Assembly (NCBI RefSeq): GCF_027625935.1
Contig: NZ_CP115300.1
Location: forward strand, 2,108,001-2,172,000
Length of the DNA stretch: 64,000 bases
Source of the DNA: Streptomyces camelliae
GTDB lineage: Bacteria > Actinomycetota > Actinomycetes > Streptomycetales > Streptomycetaceae
Direction of reading: 5' to 3'
Of this stretch, positions 7,836 through 17,173 are shown in pieces. The number at the start of each line of letters is the position of its first letter. The first letter of the stretch is position 1. The notes beneath the pieces were generated by a model. The model made no database searches. It was not told the DNA's origin and was given only the letters and a program-made list of their open reading frames with translations. The position numbers were made by a program, and so were the translations under genes.

Positions 7836-10800
7836 TCAGTTGGTGGTGATGGTCACCTCGTCGAACTCGGTGGTGCAGCGGGCCAGCGGGTCGCGGGAGC
7901 AGACCACGAGGCCCACGTGATAGGGGGCGTCACCGAAGCCGGGGATCTCGCCGGTGGCGAGGGTGGTCCAGGTGGCGCCGTCATCGGTGGAGAGGGCGGC
8001 GGTGAAGGTGGTTCCGCTGCGCCTCAGGCGCAGCAGGCCGGGGAGGACGGCGGTGCCGTTGCCGGTGAAGGCGGACTTTCCGGCGACGGTGGTGCGCAGC
8101 ATGAGCTGTGCGGTGGTGCCGCCGGAGACGATGGCACCGGCGGCCTGGTCGAAGGGGGACAGCGACTTGGCCATGAGCAGGCCGACCCGGTCGGCGCCCG
8201 CGCCCGTGCGGGAGACGAGCCGGGCGGTGATCTCGCAGTCGCCGGTGACGTACTGCCGTACGAACTGACCTGTCATCGCCTGGTTGTTGACGTTCAGGTC
8301 GGTGCCGGCGCCGCGGACGGTGAAGGTGCCGTCGGCGTGGGAGGTGCTGCCCGGGGTGCGGATGGCGACCACGCCGAGGGTCCCGAAGGCGCGGTCGTCG
8401 AGCACGGGGTCGCCGAGGTCGCCGTACGTCCAGGGGGCGGGTGGTGGTGTGCCGACGGTGAGGGTCAGGGTGCCGGTGCCGGTGCCCGCCGCGTTGCCGG
8501 CGCCGGTCGTGACCGTGAACTCGCCGGTCCGGGTGGGGGTTCCGGAGATCAGGCCGGTGCGCTGGTCCAGGCGGAGTCCGTCGGGCAGTCCGTCGGCGGT
8601 GAAGCGGACGGGCTCGTGGGAGCCGCGCAGGAGGTGGCTGAAGAAGACGCCTCTGTTGGCGAACGCGGCGGTGGCTGAGGTGAGTTGGGGTACGGAAGGG
8701 GTGGGCATCATGGCGGAGGCGGGCTGTGACAGGGGTCCGCGGCCGCCGCAGTTCGTCTTCGTGACGACGTAGTGGTACGTCGTCCCGGGTGTGCCGGTGG
8801 CGTCGGTGTACCGCAGGCGGGTGCCGAAGCCGACGGGTGCGACACCGGTCGCGATGGTCTCGTACGGGCCGTCGGCGCCGGTGGCGCGCAGCACCTTGCA
8901 GCGGGCGGAGAGGTCCGGGTCGGTCCAGGCCAGCTCCACGGCGTCGGGGCCGGTGGTCGCGGTCAGGTCGGTGGTGGTGCGGGCGGGGCGTGGTACGGAC
9001 CAGATCTCGCCCGTGGTCGCGGAGCCGACGGTGACGTTGTCGAAGGCGCCGGTGCCGGTCTCGGCGTAGGCCTGGTCGACGCCGAGGCAGGAGGTGAGGA
9101 CGAGGCCCGCGTATGCGGTGTGGCCCAACTCGACGTCGGTGGAGCCGACTTCGGTCCAGCGGATGCCGTCCGGGGAGATGGCGCCGGTGCAGCGGCGGCC
9201 CCTGCGGGTGACCCGTACCCAGTACGGTGCGCGCAGCCGGTAGCCGTCGCCGGCGCCTTCGACGTAGGGCGCCTGGAGCGGGGTGGCCGATTCGGGGAGG
9301 GCGCCGAGGTCGGAGAGGGGGAAGGCGGCGGTCTCGGTGATCGTCTGCTGCTGGGTGGGCGGTACGGGGGTGCTGCCGGTCGCCGAGATCGGGGCGCCCG
9401 GTTCGGGGCGTACGCTCCACACGCCGCTCCAGGTGTGCAGGGGCAGCCCCTGGATCAGCATCGAGGCGTGTGCGGCGCCCGGGTCGAGGGTGTCGCGGAG
9501 AGTCACGCCGATCTTGGAGTACTGCGAGCTGAGCGGGAACACGATCCTCGCGGTGATCGACCCGTCGCCCGGCATCGGGAGGTGGACGAGGCGGTAGGTG
9601 TCGGCGGTGCCGGAGGCCTCCAGGACGAACCGTTCGCCGTCGAAGGCGGCGGAGCCGGGGATCCGCACCTCGCCGAGGTCCTGGGTGGACCAGGGTTCGG
9701 GGAGTCCGGCGCAGGCGGCGACGGGGCTCGATTCGGCGCTGCCGCCCTGGGAGTTGGCGGCGGTGACGGTGTAGTAGCGGGTGCGGGCGCCGTGGGCGTC
9801 GTCGGTGTAGGTCGTGCCGTCGACGGCCGACGCGATCTCCTCGTACGGTCCCTCGGGCCGGGTGGCCCGGTGGACGGCGTAGGTCGTCGCCCACGCGGAC
9901 GGCAGCCATGCCACGGTGATGCCGGTGCCGTCGCCCACCGCCGTGACCCCTGCGGGGGGCGTCGGCGCGGTCGGCGCCGGGGCCTCGGTGCCGGCGTAGG
10001 CGAAGGTGCCGAAGCCGGGCAGGTCGTCGTTGCTGCCCTCGACGGCGCGTGTGCCGCCGGTGCCGCGGAAGACGGCCGCCTTGGTGTTCGGGGTGTCGAG
10101 GCCGCGGACGCCGGCGTAGTGGGCGTAGTACATCTCGTAGATCGGTGGGAGGTTGCCTCGGGAGACGGCGGACACGGACGTCTTGATGTACTTGCCGGTG
10201 CGGTCGAGGTCGGGGGTGAAGGGGACGTCGCCGCCGAGGTTGTACCGGGCCGCGTACTCGGCGTTGGCGAGAATGCGGTTTCCGGCGTATCCCCACAGGT
10301 CGACGCCCTGGTTCCAGGCGACCTGGGCGGCGTCGCCCATGAGGCCGACCGCCAGTTGCTCGTGGCCCTGGTCGCGGCCGGACTCCTGGCCCTGGCCGGC
10401 GTCGGTGACGACGCGGTGGCGGACGCTGCCGTTGCCGGCGCCGGCTGCGGCGAAGCGCAGCGCGTCCTCGAAGAGCGTGCGCTGCTCGCAGAACACGCCG
10501 ATGGCCAAGGTGGATTGAATGGACGTCAGGTCCCAGTTGCCGTTGGCGTAGAGCATGTAGCCGGAGATCGCCGGATACCAGACGTCCAGGAAGGACCGTT
10601 CGCAGCGGCTGATGTCGGCGTCGGCCCATCCGTCGTAGTCGCTGTGCCGTAGCAGTTCGGCGGCGTTGACGAACTTGAAGGCCTGCAGTCCCGCGCCGAG
10701 CGGGCCGTCGGCGCCGGTGACCGTCGTCAGGGACGACGACCAGGCGTTCAGGATGTCGCGGGCCTTGTCGGCGTGGGCGCGGTCGCCGGTGACGCACCAC

Positions 10801-11174
10801 ATCAGGGCGTTCTGGTAGGCGGCGGCCGAGTCGGCGACGGCCTGGTTCTGGTAGTTGGCGGGTCCGCGGCCCCAGGAGGTGATCTGACCGGTGTTCTGGA
10901 CGGTGTACGTGGACTGCGAGCGGGCGTGGGCGGCGAACGCCAGGTAGCCGTCGTGGACGGGGGATTGCTGCGCGGCGACCGCTGCCTTCATGCGGGCGAG
11001 GTCGGCGGTGCTGTGCAGCAGTCCGGGGTGGGTGAAGGGCGCGGCCGGGGTGGTGCCGTTCCGGTCGGCGGCCTGGGCGGTGCCGGGGACGAGGAGGCCG
11101 CTCGTGCCGGACGCCAGCAGCAGGGCGGCCGCGCCGCCGAGGAAGCCCCGGCGGCTCGGTGCGGGGTTCGTCAT
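7836..11174 (-). CDS. Large multidomain secreted polysaccharide lyase (alginate-lyase-like, FnIII, ConA-like modules)
   Basis: 1112 residues. A Tat signal (P-S-R-R-G-F-L-G) is followed by an alginate-lyase-like domain (about 47-395; N-W-D 213-215, E-S-G-R-D-Q-G-H 264-271). Then come a fibronectin-III-like domain (about 403-490), a concanavalin-like module (about 490-700), another FnIII-like domain (about 705-800), a putative-Ig (He_PIG-like) segment and a final concanavalin-like module ending in F-D-E-V-T-I-T. The extra modules likely bind polymer. The ATG overlaps the GH28 stop codon by 4 nt (11171-11174), so translation is probably coupled. Module borders are estimates by eye. Confidence 0.85.
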   Translation of the reverse strand: MTNPAPSRRGFLGGAAALLLASGTSGLLVPGTAQAADRNGTTPAAPFTHPGLLHSTADLARMKAAVAAQQSPVHDGYLAFAAHARSQSTYTVQNTGQITSWGRGPANYQNQAVADSAAAYQNALMWCVTGDRAHADKARDILNAWSSSLTTVTGADGPLGAGLQAFKFVNAAELLRHSDYDGWADADISRCERSFLDVWYPAISGYMLYANGNWDLTSIQSTLAIGVFCEQRTLFEDALRFAAAGAGNGSVRHRVVTDAGQGQESGRDQGHEQLAVGLMGDAAQVAWNQGVDLWGYAGNRILANAEYAARYNLGGDVPFTPDLDRTGKYIKTSVSAVSRGNLPPIYEMYYAHYAGVRGLDTPNTKAAVFRGTGGTRAVEGSNDDLPGFGTFAYAGTEAPAPTAPTPPAGVTAVGDGTGITVAWLPSAWATTYAVHRATRPEGPYEEIASAVDGTTYTDDAHGARTRYYTVTAANSQGGSAESSPVAACAGLPEPWSTQDLGEVRIPGSAAFDGERFVLEASGTADTYRLVHLPMPGDGSITARIVFPLSSQYSKIGVTLRDTLDPGAAHASMLIQGLPLHTWSGVWSVRPEPGAPISATGSTPVPPTQQQTITETAAFPLSDLGALPESATPLQAPYVEGAGDGYRLRAPYWVRVTRRGRRCTGAISPDGIRWTEVGSTDVELGHTAYAGLVLTSCLGVDQAYAETGTGAFDNVTVGSATTGEIWSVPRPARTTTDLTATTGPDAVELAWTDPDLSARCKVLRATGADGPYETIATGVAPVGFGTRLRYTDATGTPGTTYHYVVTKTNCGGRGPLSQPASAMMPTPSVPQLTSATAAFANRGVFFSHLLRGSHEPVRFTADGLPDGLRLDQRTGLISGTPTRTGEFTVTTGAGNAAGTGTGTLTLTVGTPPPAPWTYGDLGDPVLDDRAFGTLGVVAIRTPGSTSHADGTFTVRGAGTDLNVNNQAMTGQFVRQYVTGDCEITARLVSRTGAGADRVGLLMAKSLSPFDQAAGAIVSGGTTAQLMLRTTVAGKSAFTGNGTAVLPGLLRLRRSGTTFTAALSTDDGATWTTLATGEIPGFGDAPYHVGLVVCSRDPLARCTTEFDEVTITTN

Positions 11175-12697
11175 GACGTCTGAGCCGCCTCGGCCTCGGC
11201 GGTGGTGAGGAACGTCAGGTTCTGGACGTGCTCGTTGTAGTACCACTGGATCGTGTCCGTGGTCAGGTACCACTTGGGCTTCTTCATCGAGTCGGCGATG
11301 ACCTGGCCGTTGATCACGAGGTTCTCGAACGTGACGTTCTTGATGGCGTGGTCGGCGTCGTAGCCGACGAAGATCGACGGGTTGGCGTGGGTGCCGGTGT
11401 AGCTGAGGTTCTTGATGTAGACGTTCTCGATGCCGCGGCCGACCGAGGTGTTGTACTTGGTGTTGTACATCACCCGCATGTTGAGCACCTGGCCCCAGCG
11501 GAAGTCCTCGATGCGGATGTCCTCGATGCGCACGTTCTGGATCAGGTTGGAGTCGCCCGGATTGAGGGCGATGCAGCCCTGGTAGTTCATCTGGGGTTCG
11601 CGGTGGTCGAGGATGTCGAGGTTCTTGATGACGAGGTTCTCGATGACCTCGGGGGCGTCGGTGTTGCCGTGGGTGCCGATGTTGACGGGGTGGGCGACGT
11701 CGGCCCACAGGGTGCAGTTCTGGACGGTGATGTCGCGGGTGTCGCCGTAGTAGTTCCAGCGGTGGGCGTAGATGGCGATGCAGTCGTCGGAGTTGCGCAG
11801 GAAGCAGCCGTCGAGGACGACGTCGCTGGAGGAGAAGATGTCGATGCCGTCGCCGTTGCCGCGGGAGCTGAATCCGCGCAGCTTGTTGATGTGGACGTTC
11901 TGGCTCTCGCCGAGGGTGGTGACGTAGCCGCCGCGGGGGTTGAGGACGATGACGTCCTCGATGCGGATGTTCTTGCTGCCCTCGCAGAGTATGCCGTTGG
12001 TCGGGCTGGCGATCACGCCGCGGCCGGTGACGGCGGCCTTCTCCACGTCCTTGAAGTAGACCTGCGCGGTCAGGACGGCGCCGCCTGCCAGGTAGACGGT
12101 CTTGCCGCTGGGGACGGTGAGGACGTTGCCGGTGACGGAGTGCACGCCGGGGCCGAAGTAGAGGATGTCGGGGTCGTCGGCGGAGGGCGGGTTCGGGTCG
12201 ATGTGATTGGTGACGATGTGCAGGCAGTCGAAGATCTCGTCGTTGATCTGGACGACGACGTCACGCGGCTCGTCGAGGGTGAAGCGCAGGGTGTCGCCGA
12301 GGAGGTCGGGCGTGATCCCGAGGGAGTCGGGTCTGATCCGGGCCTTGGTGGTGCCGCCCTTGAGGTAGGTGACCTCGATCTCGGCGGAGCCCCGGAAGTC
12401 GAAGTACACCATGGAGGAGTTGTAGACCTTGCCCGAGCCGGTGGCCGGGTTGATCTCCTCCAGCTGCGGCCGCCAGATGTCGAGGGTCTGCCAGTCGCCG
12501 TCGGGGGCGGTGCGCACCCGCACCTTGAAGCTGGTGTTGGTCGGCATGCCCGACGGGAGCGGGTAGGTGACCAGCTTCGGGGCCGAGTCGGCACTGTCCG
12601 CCCGGGCCGCGGTGGTCGCGAGTCCGGACAGGCCGGCGGCGAGCACGGTGGCGCCGGCCGCTTGGAGGGCGGTGCGGCGGGACAGGGACGGGTTCAT
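11171..12697 (-). CDS. Tat-exported glycoside hydrolase family 28-like (polygalacturonase-type) enzyme
   Basis: 508 residues with Tat signal L-S-R-R-T-A-L-Q. It has a right-handed beta-helix pattern of repeated N-V/I strands and GH28-type catalytic features: G-D-G-I-D (283-286), S-D-D-C-I-A-I (303-309, paired aspartates) and N-I-G-T-H-G (His343). GH28 enzymes hydrolyse galacturonan or rhamnogalacturonan linkages. It is co-transcribed with the ABC importer upstream and the lyases downstream, so it probably makes oligouronides for that importer. Exact specificity is unknown. Confidence 0.85.
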   Translation of the reverse strand: MNPSLSRRTALQAAGATVLAAGLSGLATTAARADSADSAPKLVTYPLPSGMPTNTSFKVRVRTAPDGDWQTLDIWRPQLEEINPATGSGKVYNSSMVYFDFRGSAEIEVTYLKGGTTKARIRPDSLGITPDLLGDTLRFTLDEPRDVVVQINDEIFDCLHIVTNHIDPNPPSADDPDILYFGPGVHSVTGNVLTVPSGKTVYLAGGAVLTAQVYFKDVEKAAVTGRGVIASPTNGILCEGSKNIRIEDVIVLNPRGGYVTTLGESQNVHINKLRGFSSRGNGDGIDIFSSSDVVLDGCFLRNSDDCIAIYAHRWNYYGDTRDITVQNCTLWADVAHPVNIGTHGNTDAPEVIENLVIKNLDILDHREPQMNYQGCIALNPGDSNLIQNVRIEDIRIEDFRWGQVLNMRVMYNTKYNTSVGRGIENVYIKNLSYTGTHANPSIFVGYDADHAIKNVTFENLVINGQVIADSMKKPKWYLTTDTIQWYYNEHVQNLTFLTTAEAEAAQTS

Positions 12698-12734
12698 GCG
12701 GGGCTCCTTACAAAAGACCGGAGTTGCAGGGGAG

Positions 12735-13634
12735 TTACTTGAGGCCGGAGGTGGACATGCCGGCGACGAAGCCGCGCTGGGCGACGAGGAAGATGAGGAG
12801 GATGGGGACGACGTACATCACCGAGGCGGCGGCCTGGAGTTGGGGGACGGGTGTGCCGGCGTCGGTGACGTAGGTGGTCATCACGGCGACGGCGAGCGTG
12901 GTGCGGTCGGTGGACAGCAGCAGCTGCGGGGCGATGTAGTCGCCCCAGGTCCAGGTGAAGGCGATGATGAAGCTCGCTGCCAGTACCGGCCAGGACTGCG
13001 GCAGGAAGATCCGCCAGAAGATCCCCGTGTAGCCGCAGCCGTCGACGATCGCGGCCTCTTCCAGCTCGCGTGGCAGACCGGCGAAGAACTGCCGGAAGAG
13101 GAAGACCAGGTACGGCGCTGAGGACAGGCCCCACAGGACCCAGGGCCAGTAGGTGTCGACCATGCCGAGCTTGGCGAAGATCAGGTAGGTCGGCAGCAGG
13201 GTGACCATCTGCGGCAGCATCATCGAGCCGAGGAGGATGCCGAACAGCGTCTTCTTACCGGGCGCGGTCAGCCGGGCGAATCCGAAGCCGACCCAGGCCG
13301 AGCTGAGGGTGACCAGCGTGGCATAGATGAGGGAGATGATCAGCGAGTTCCGGGCGTAGCCGAGGAAGTCGATCTGGGTGAAGGCGTCGGCGAAATTGTG
13401 CCATTGGACGTGTGCGGGCAGCCAGTGCACGGGTGAGGCGGCCAGTTCGCCCTGGGTCTTCAGCCCGGTGAGGACCAGCCAGCCGAAGGGGCCGAGGAAG
13501 AGGCCGGTGACGACGACCAGGGCGGTGTAGAGGACGAGGCGGTTGACGCGTACCCGGACACGGACGTCGGTGGCGCGAGACCCCGAGGACGCGGAGGACA
13601 CGGTCGGCTTCGTGGGCAGGCTGGTGGCGGTCAC
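12735..13634 (-). CDS. Carbohydrate ABC transporter permease (MalG-like)
   Basis: 299 residues, six membrane segments, with the cytoplasmic EAA loop E-L-E-E-A-A-I-V-D-G-C-G that docks the ATPase. The N-terminal 30 residues are low-complexity and cytoplasmic. Its ATG overlaps the stop codon of the partner permease (13631-13634), so it is the second permease of the importer. No ATPase gene is nearby; in Streptomyces a shared MsiK-type ATPase usually energises such importers. Confidence 0.92.
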   Translation of the reverse strand: MTATSLPTKPTVSSASSGSRATDVRVRVRVNRLVLYTALVVVTGLFLGPFGWLVLTGLKTQGELAASPVHWLPAHVQWHNFADAFTQIDFLGYARNSLIISLIYATLVTLSSAWVGFGFARLTAPGKKTLFGILLGSMMLPQMVTLLPTYLIFAKLGMVDTYWPWVLWGLSSAPYLVFLFRQFFAGLPRELEEAAIVDGCGYTGIFWRIFLPQSWPVLAASFIIAFTWTWGDYIAPQLLLSTDRTTLAVAVMTTYVTDAGTPVPQLQAAASVMYVVPILLIFLVAQRGFVAGMSTSGLK

Positions 13635-14629
13635 TTCTTCGCCTCCGGGTCGACGTTGTAGAACACCACGCCGGACGTGAACTTAAAAACGAGTCCGGTC
13701 GTGACGAGGATCAGGACGAAGAGCACCCACAGCAGTGCGGAGGCGTAGCCGTAGCGGCCGAGCGCGAAGTACTGCGCGAACACGTGCATCATGTAGAGGT
13801 AGTTGGACTGCGGGACCGTGGTGATGCCGCTCGTGTCACCGAGGGGGGCCAGCAGCAGCGGCATGATGGTCTGCACCGAGGCGATCATCCCGGTGACCGT
13901 CTGGAAGAGCAGGACGGGTGACAGCAGCGGCACGGTGATGCTGCGGAAGGTCCGCCACGCGCTCGCCCCGTCGATGCGGGCCGCCTCGTGGAGCTCGCGG
14001 GGTACGTCCTGAAGCCCGGCCAACGAGATGATCATGATGTTTCCGGCGGCCCAGAGCAACGTCATCAGCAGCACGTAGCGGGCGTAGGGGTCGGCGAGCC
14101 AGCCGATGGCGTCGAAGCCGAGTGAGGTCAGAATGCCGTTGGCGGCGCCGGAGTTCTGGTCGAAGAGCTGCTTGAAGGCGATGCCCGCGCCGACCGGCGG
14201 CACCACAGCCGGCAGGTAGAGCAGGGTGCGGAACACGCCGCGGCCCTTGACCGGCCGGTTGACCAGGAGCGCGAGCGCGAGTCCCGCGATGATCGACAGC
14301 GGCACGGACGTCGCGGCGAACAGTCCGGCGCGCCCCAGGGCCTGCCAGGTCACCGAGTCCGAGAACAGCTCGCGGTAGTTCCCGAGTCCGACGTACCGCC
14401 AGTGCGGTGATATGCCGTCGAAGGTGGTGAAACTCAACCACAGCGCGTACGCCATGGGGACGACTGTCAGCAGCAGGAACCCGATGATCCAGGGTGAGGT
14501 GAACAGGTAGAACGCCCGGTGCCTGCGGCCGGTCACGGAGGTCCGCGGCCGGCCGCCGGCCCGGGACCGGCCGGTGCTCGCGAGGGGGCGGGGCCGGTCC
14601 GTGACGGAGGCGATCTGGTCGGCTGTCAT
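13631..14629 (-). CDS. Carbohydrate ABC transporter permease (MalF-like)
   Basis: 332 residues, with membrane segments after a basic N-terminus and the EAA loop E-L-H-E-A-A-R-I-D-G-A-S. It overlaps the upstream binding-protein gene by 4 nt (14626-14629) and the downstream permease by 4 nt, a tightly coupled set of three. It imports an oligosaccharide, probably the product of the GH28 and lyases encoded in the same unit. Confidence 0.92.
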   Translation of the reverse strand: MTADQIASVTDRPRPLASTGRSRAGGRPRTSVTGRRHRAFYLFTSPWIIGFLLLTVVPMAYALWLSFTTFDGISPHWRYVGLGNYRELFSDSVTWQALGRAGLFAATSVPLSIIAGLALALLVNRPVKGRGVFRTLLYLPAVVPPVGAGIAFKQLFDQNSGAANGILTSLGFDAIGWLADPYARYVLLMTLLWAAGNIMIISLAGLQDVPRELHEAARIDGASAWRTFRSITVPLLSPVLLFQTVTGMIASVQTIMPLLLAPLGDTSGITTVPQSNYLYMMHVFAQYFALGRYGYASALLWVLFVLILVTTGLVFKFTSGVVFYNVDPEAKK

Positions 14630-15975
14630 CCCACCTGCTCCTTACCGCGCTTCAGCTGCTCGTTGATGACCGAGTTCAGGTGTCCCGCAAGGGTGTCGGC
14701 GGAGATCTCGCCGTTCATCGCGGCCGGGGCGGCCTGGTTGAAGAGGGCGTCGAGCGCGTCCGCCCTGGCGTAGGGGGTGAAGGAGACCACCGAGAAGTGC
14801 TTCAGCTCGTTCTCCTGCGCCTTCAGCACGCGCTTCTGGGAGTCCGTCTGGGCCGGCATCAGCGGCCTCAGGGACTTCAGAGTGGGGATGCCCCAGCCTC
14901 CGGAGGCGCGGTCCTTGGCGGGCTCCTCACCGAAGAACCACTCGAAGACCCGCCATGCGGCGTCCTTGTTCTTCGCCTTGCGGGGCATCCACAGGCCGGT
15001 GCCGCCCTGGCAGGCGCTGATCCGCCGGCCGCCCGCCATGATCGGGGCGGGAGCCAGGCGGGACATCGAAGCCAGCTTCTTGTCGGTGTTGATCATGCCG
15101 CCCAGCCAGTAGCCGGAGTTCGACATGGCCATCCGCCCGGCCTGGTAGGTGGGTCCGTCCCAGCCGTTGGGGTCGGGCTGGATGAGGCTGGGCCCGACCT
15201 TGGTCTTGCAGTAGTCGATGTACCAGGCCAGCGCCTTGCGGACCTCGGGGGTGGTGAAGTCGGCCCGGGAGAAGTCCTCGTTGAAGAGGCTGCCTCCGGC
15301 CGACGCCGCCATGGTCGCCAGGAGGGTGCACCGGTACAGGCCGCTGTAGCTGCCGCCGAAGACGGTGGTCTGGCCGTTCTTGCGCTGGACGAGGCGCTTC
15401 GCGTTCTCCAGCCACGCCTCGTAGGTGATGGGTTCGGTCTCCGGCGGGTAGTCGACGCCCGCGTGGTCGAAGGCCGAGGTGTTGTACCAGTACATGGAGT
15501 CCTGGGAGTAGTCCTTCGCCATGCCGTAGCGCGGGCCCCTGCCCTGGGTCCGGCCGTCGAACCGCCACAGGTCGTTGACCGGGTCCAGGTCGTCGGGCTT
15601 GAGGACGCTGCTCCGGGCGAAGTAGGGGTCCAGTTCCTCGGCCACGTCGCGTGCCGCGAAGTACGCCGCCTCCACGGCGCCGACGCCGCGCACCAGGTCG
15701 GGCGGGTTGCCACTGGTGAGCATGGCGATGAGCTTGGTGATGTCGTACTTCACCAGGTTGATCTTGATGCCGAGCTTCTTCTTCGCCTGCTGGACCTGAT
15801 CCGTGGTGATGTCGCCGGAGTTGACCATCACGGTGACGGTCTCTCCCGAGCCGCTCACCCCGGACGACACCTGCAGAGCGCATCCGCTCAGTGCCGCCGC
15901 CCCTGCCGCGGCACCGCCCGCTGAGAGGGCGAGGAAACGACGGCGGCTCACACGAGCGCCGGCCTGGGTGTGCAT
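14626..15975 (-). CDS. Extracellular sugar-binding lipoprotein of ABC importer (Tat-type signal)
   Basis: 449 residues. The signal has S-R-R-R-F-L (10-15) and a lipobox A-L-S-G-C with Cys32, so it is likely Tat-exported and lipid-anchored. The mature part is a cluster-B-type sugar-binding fold. It is the first gene of a leftward unit that continues through two permeases, GH28 and the lyases. Two AACCGGTT operators lie about 85 and 220 bp upstream, consistent with LacI-type control. Confidence 0.9.
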   Translation of the reverse strand: MHTQAGARVSRRRFLALSAGGAAAGAAALSGCALQVSSGVSGSGETVTVMVNSGDITTDQVQQAKKKLGIKINLVKYDITKLIAMLTSGNPPDLVRGVGAVEAAYFAARDVAEELDPYFARSSVLKPDDLDPVNDLWRFDGRTQGRGPRYGMAKDYSQDSMYWYNTSAFDHAGVDYPPETEPITYEAWLENAKRLVQRKNGQTTVFGGSYSGLYRCTLLATMAASAGGSLFNEDFSRADFTTPEVRKALAWYIDYCKTKVGPSLIQPDPNGWDGPTYQAGRMAMSNSGYWLGGMINTDKKLASMSRLAPAPIMAGGRRISACQGGTGLWMPRKAKNKDAAWRVFEWFFGEEPAKDRASGGWGIPTLKSLRPLMPAQTDSQKRVLKAQENELKHFSVVSFTPYARADALDALFNQAAPAAMNGEISADTLAGHLNSVINEQLKRGKEQVG

Positions 15976-16056
15976 GAACTACCCACTCTCTTCGCTGGGA
16001 TGAACGAACGTGCACCGGGGGCTGGGGGGTGGCGGAGGCCCGGTGTGCGAAATTTC

Positions 16057-16074
16057 GGGAACCGGTTTCTACAG
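16057..16074. promoter_or_regulatory. LacI-type operator, leftward ABC/lyase unit
   Basis: GGGAACCGGTTTCTACAG carries the perfect AACCGGTT core. It shares 17 of 18 bases with the site at 16193-16210 and lies 82 bp from the binding-protein start. Confidence 0.7.
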
Positions 16075-16192
16075 GCGGTGCCAGGGAGCTTCTTCCGGAA
16101 GACACCGCGCGTCAAGAGGCATGACGAACTTTCGAAAACCCTGAGAGGAAGCGGCGGACCGCCGGAACGACCCGTACGCTGCGCTGGATCAC

Positions 16193-16210
16193 GGCAACCG
16201 GTTTCTACAG
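16193..16210. promoter_or_regulatory. LacI-type operator, rightward GH43-like gene
   Basis: GGCAACCGGTTTCTACAG lies 49 bp upstream of the GH43-like start. With the site 136 bp to its left it brackets the divergent promoter region, a spacing that would allow cooperative binding or looping by a tetrameric or paired LacI protein. Confidence 0.7.
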
Positions 16211-16258
16211 CAGATGCCACTCCACCTGCCCGTTTTCACCCGTTCAAGGAGCCCTGAC

Positions 16259-17173
16259 ATGCCACTCGTCGTGCGCGATCCGGTGCATGCCGGTCCCACC
16301 GATCCGACCGTGATCCGCCACCGCGCGACCGGCGAGTGGTGGATGTACTACACCCAGCGCCGAGCCGGCCTGGACTGCTCGGGCGCGGAGTGGGTGCACG
16401 GCACGGACATCGGCATCGCCGTCAGCGCGGACGAGGGTCGCACCTGGGGTCATCGCGGCATCGCGGAGGGGCTGGAGCACCGGCCGGGCCGTATGACGTA
16501 CTGGGCGCCCGAGGTGCTCGCGGACGGTGCCGGCGGCTACCACATGTACGTCACGTGCCTCGCCGGCGTGCGCAGTTCCTGGGTCGGCGACGCGCAGGTG
16601 CGGCACTACGCCTCGGCCGACCTGCTGCGCTGGGAGTTCCGCTCGGTGCTCGACCTGGGCAGCGACCGGGTGATCGACGCGGCCGTGCATCCGCTGCCCG
16701 GCGGGGCCGGCTGGCGCATGTGGTTCAAGGACGAGCGTGACGACTCCCATCTGCACACCGCGCACTCCCGCGACCTGTACACCTGGACGCGTACCGCTCC
16801 GGCCGCCACCGACCAGTCGCAGGAGGGACCGACGGTGTTCCGGCCGGCCGGGGTGTACTGGATGGTGACCGACAACTGGAAGGGCCTGTCGGTCTACCGC
16901 TCCGCCGACCTGGACACCTGGACACGGGAGCCGTACCAGCTGCTCGCGGAGGAGCCCGAGGGCCACCACGCCATGGCCTTGGAGCAGGGCGATGCGGCGG
17001 CGGTGCTGTGGTACTTCACGGCGGACGAGGACGATCCCGCCGGCCGCCGGTCGGTCGTCCGCGCCACCCGGCTGGAGGTGCAGGGCGGCCGGCTGACCTG
17101 CGCCCCGGAGACACCCGTGGCACCGCTGGCCGCGGGCCTCACCCCGGCTTGGCGCGGTGGAACAGCCGGCTGA
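16259..17173 (+). CDS. GH43/GH32-like five-bladed beta-propeller glycosidase
   Basis: 304 residues without signal peptide, so cytoplasmic. The propeller pattern shows the three acidic positions expected for clan-F enzymes: T-D-P-T (Asp15), V-I-D-A-A (Asp140) and Q-E-G-P-T (Glu189), plus Y-W-A-P-E-V. AAGGAG 7 bases upstream decides for this ATG over an in-frame ATG at 16214. It is divergent from the importer/lyase unit and shares its operator region, so it probably processes imported oligosaccharides. Specificity (arabinose, xylose or other) is unknown. Confidence 0.82.
   Translation: MPLVVRDPVHAGPTDPTVIRHRATGEWWMYYTQRRAGLDCSGAEWVHGTDIGIAVSADEGRTWGHRGIAEGLEHRPGRMTYWAPEVLADGAGGYHMYVTCLAGVRSSWVGDAQVRHYASADLLRWEFRSVLDLGSDRVIDAAVHPLPGGAGWRMWFKDERDDSHLHTAHSRDLYTWTRTAPAATDQSQEGPTVFRPAGVYWMVTDNWKGLSVYRSADLDTWTREPYQLLAEEPEGHHAMALEQGDAAAVLWYFTADEDDPAGRRSVVRATRLEVQGGRLTCAPETPVAPLAAGLTPAWRGGTAG

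Noticed and set aside
8772..12742. Long plus-strand ORFs (626 and 504 codons) opposite the lyase and GH28 genes
   Set aside because: Low-complexity Val/Gly/Asp or Ala/Gly translations without domains; the minus strand has Tat signals and enzyme motifs.
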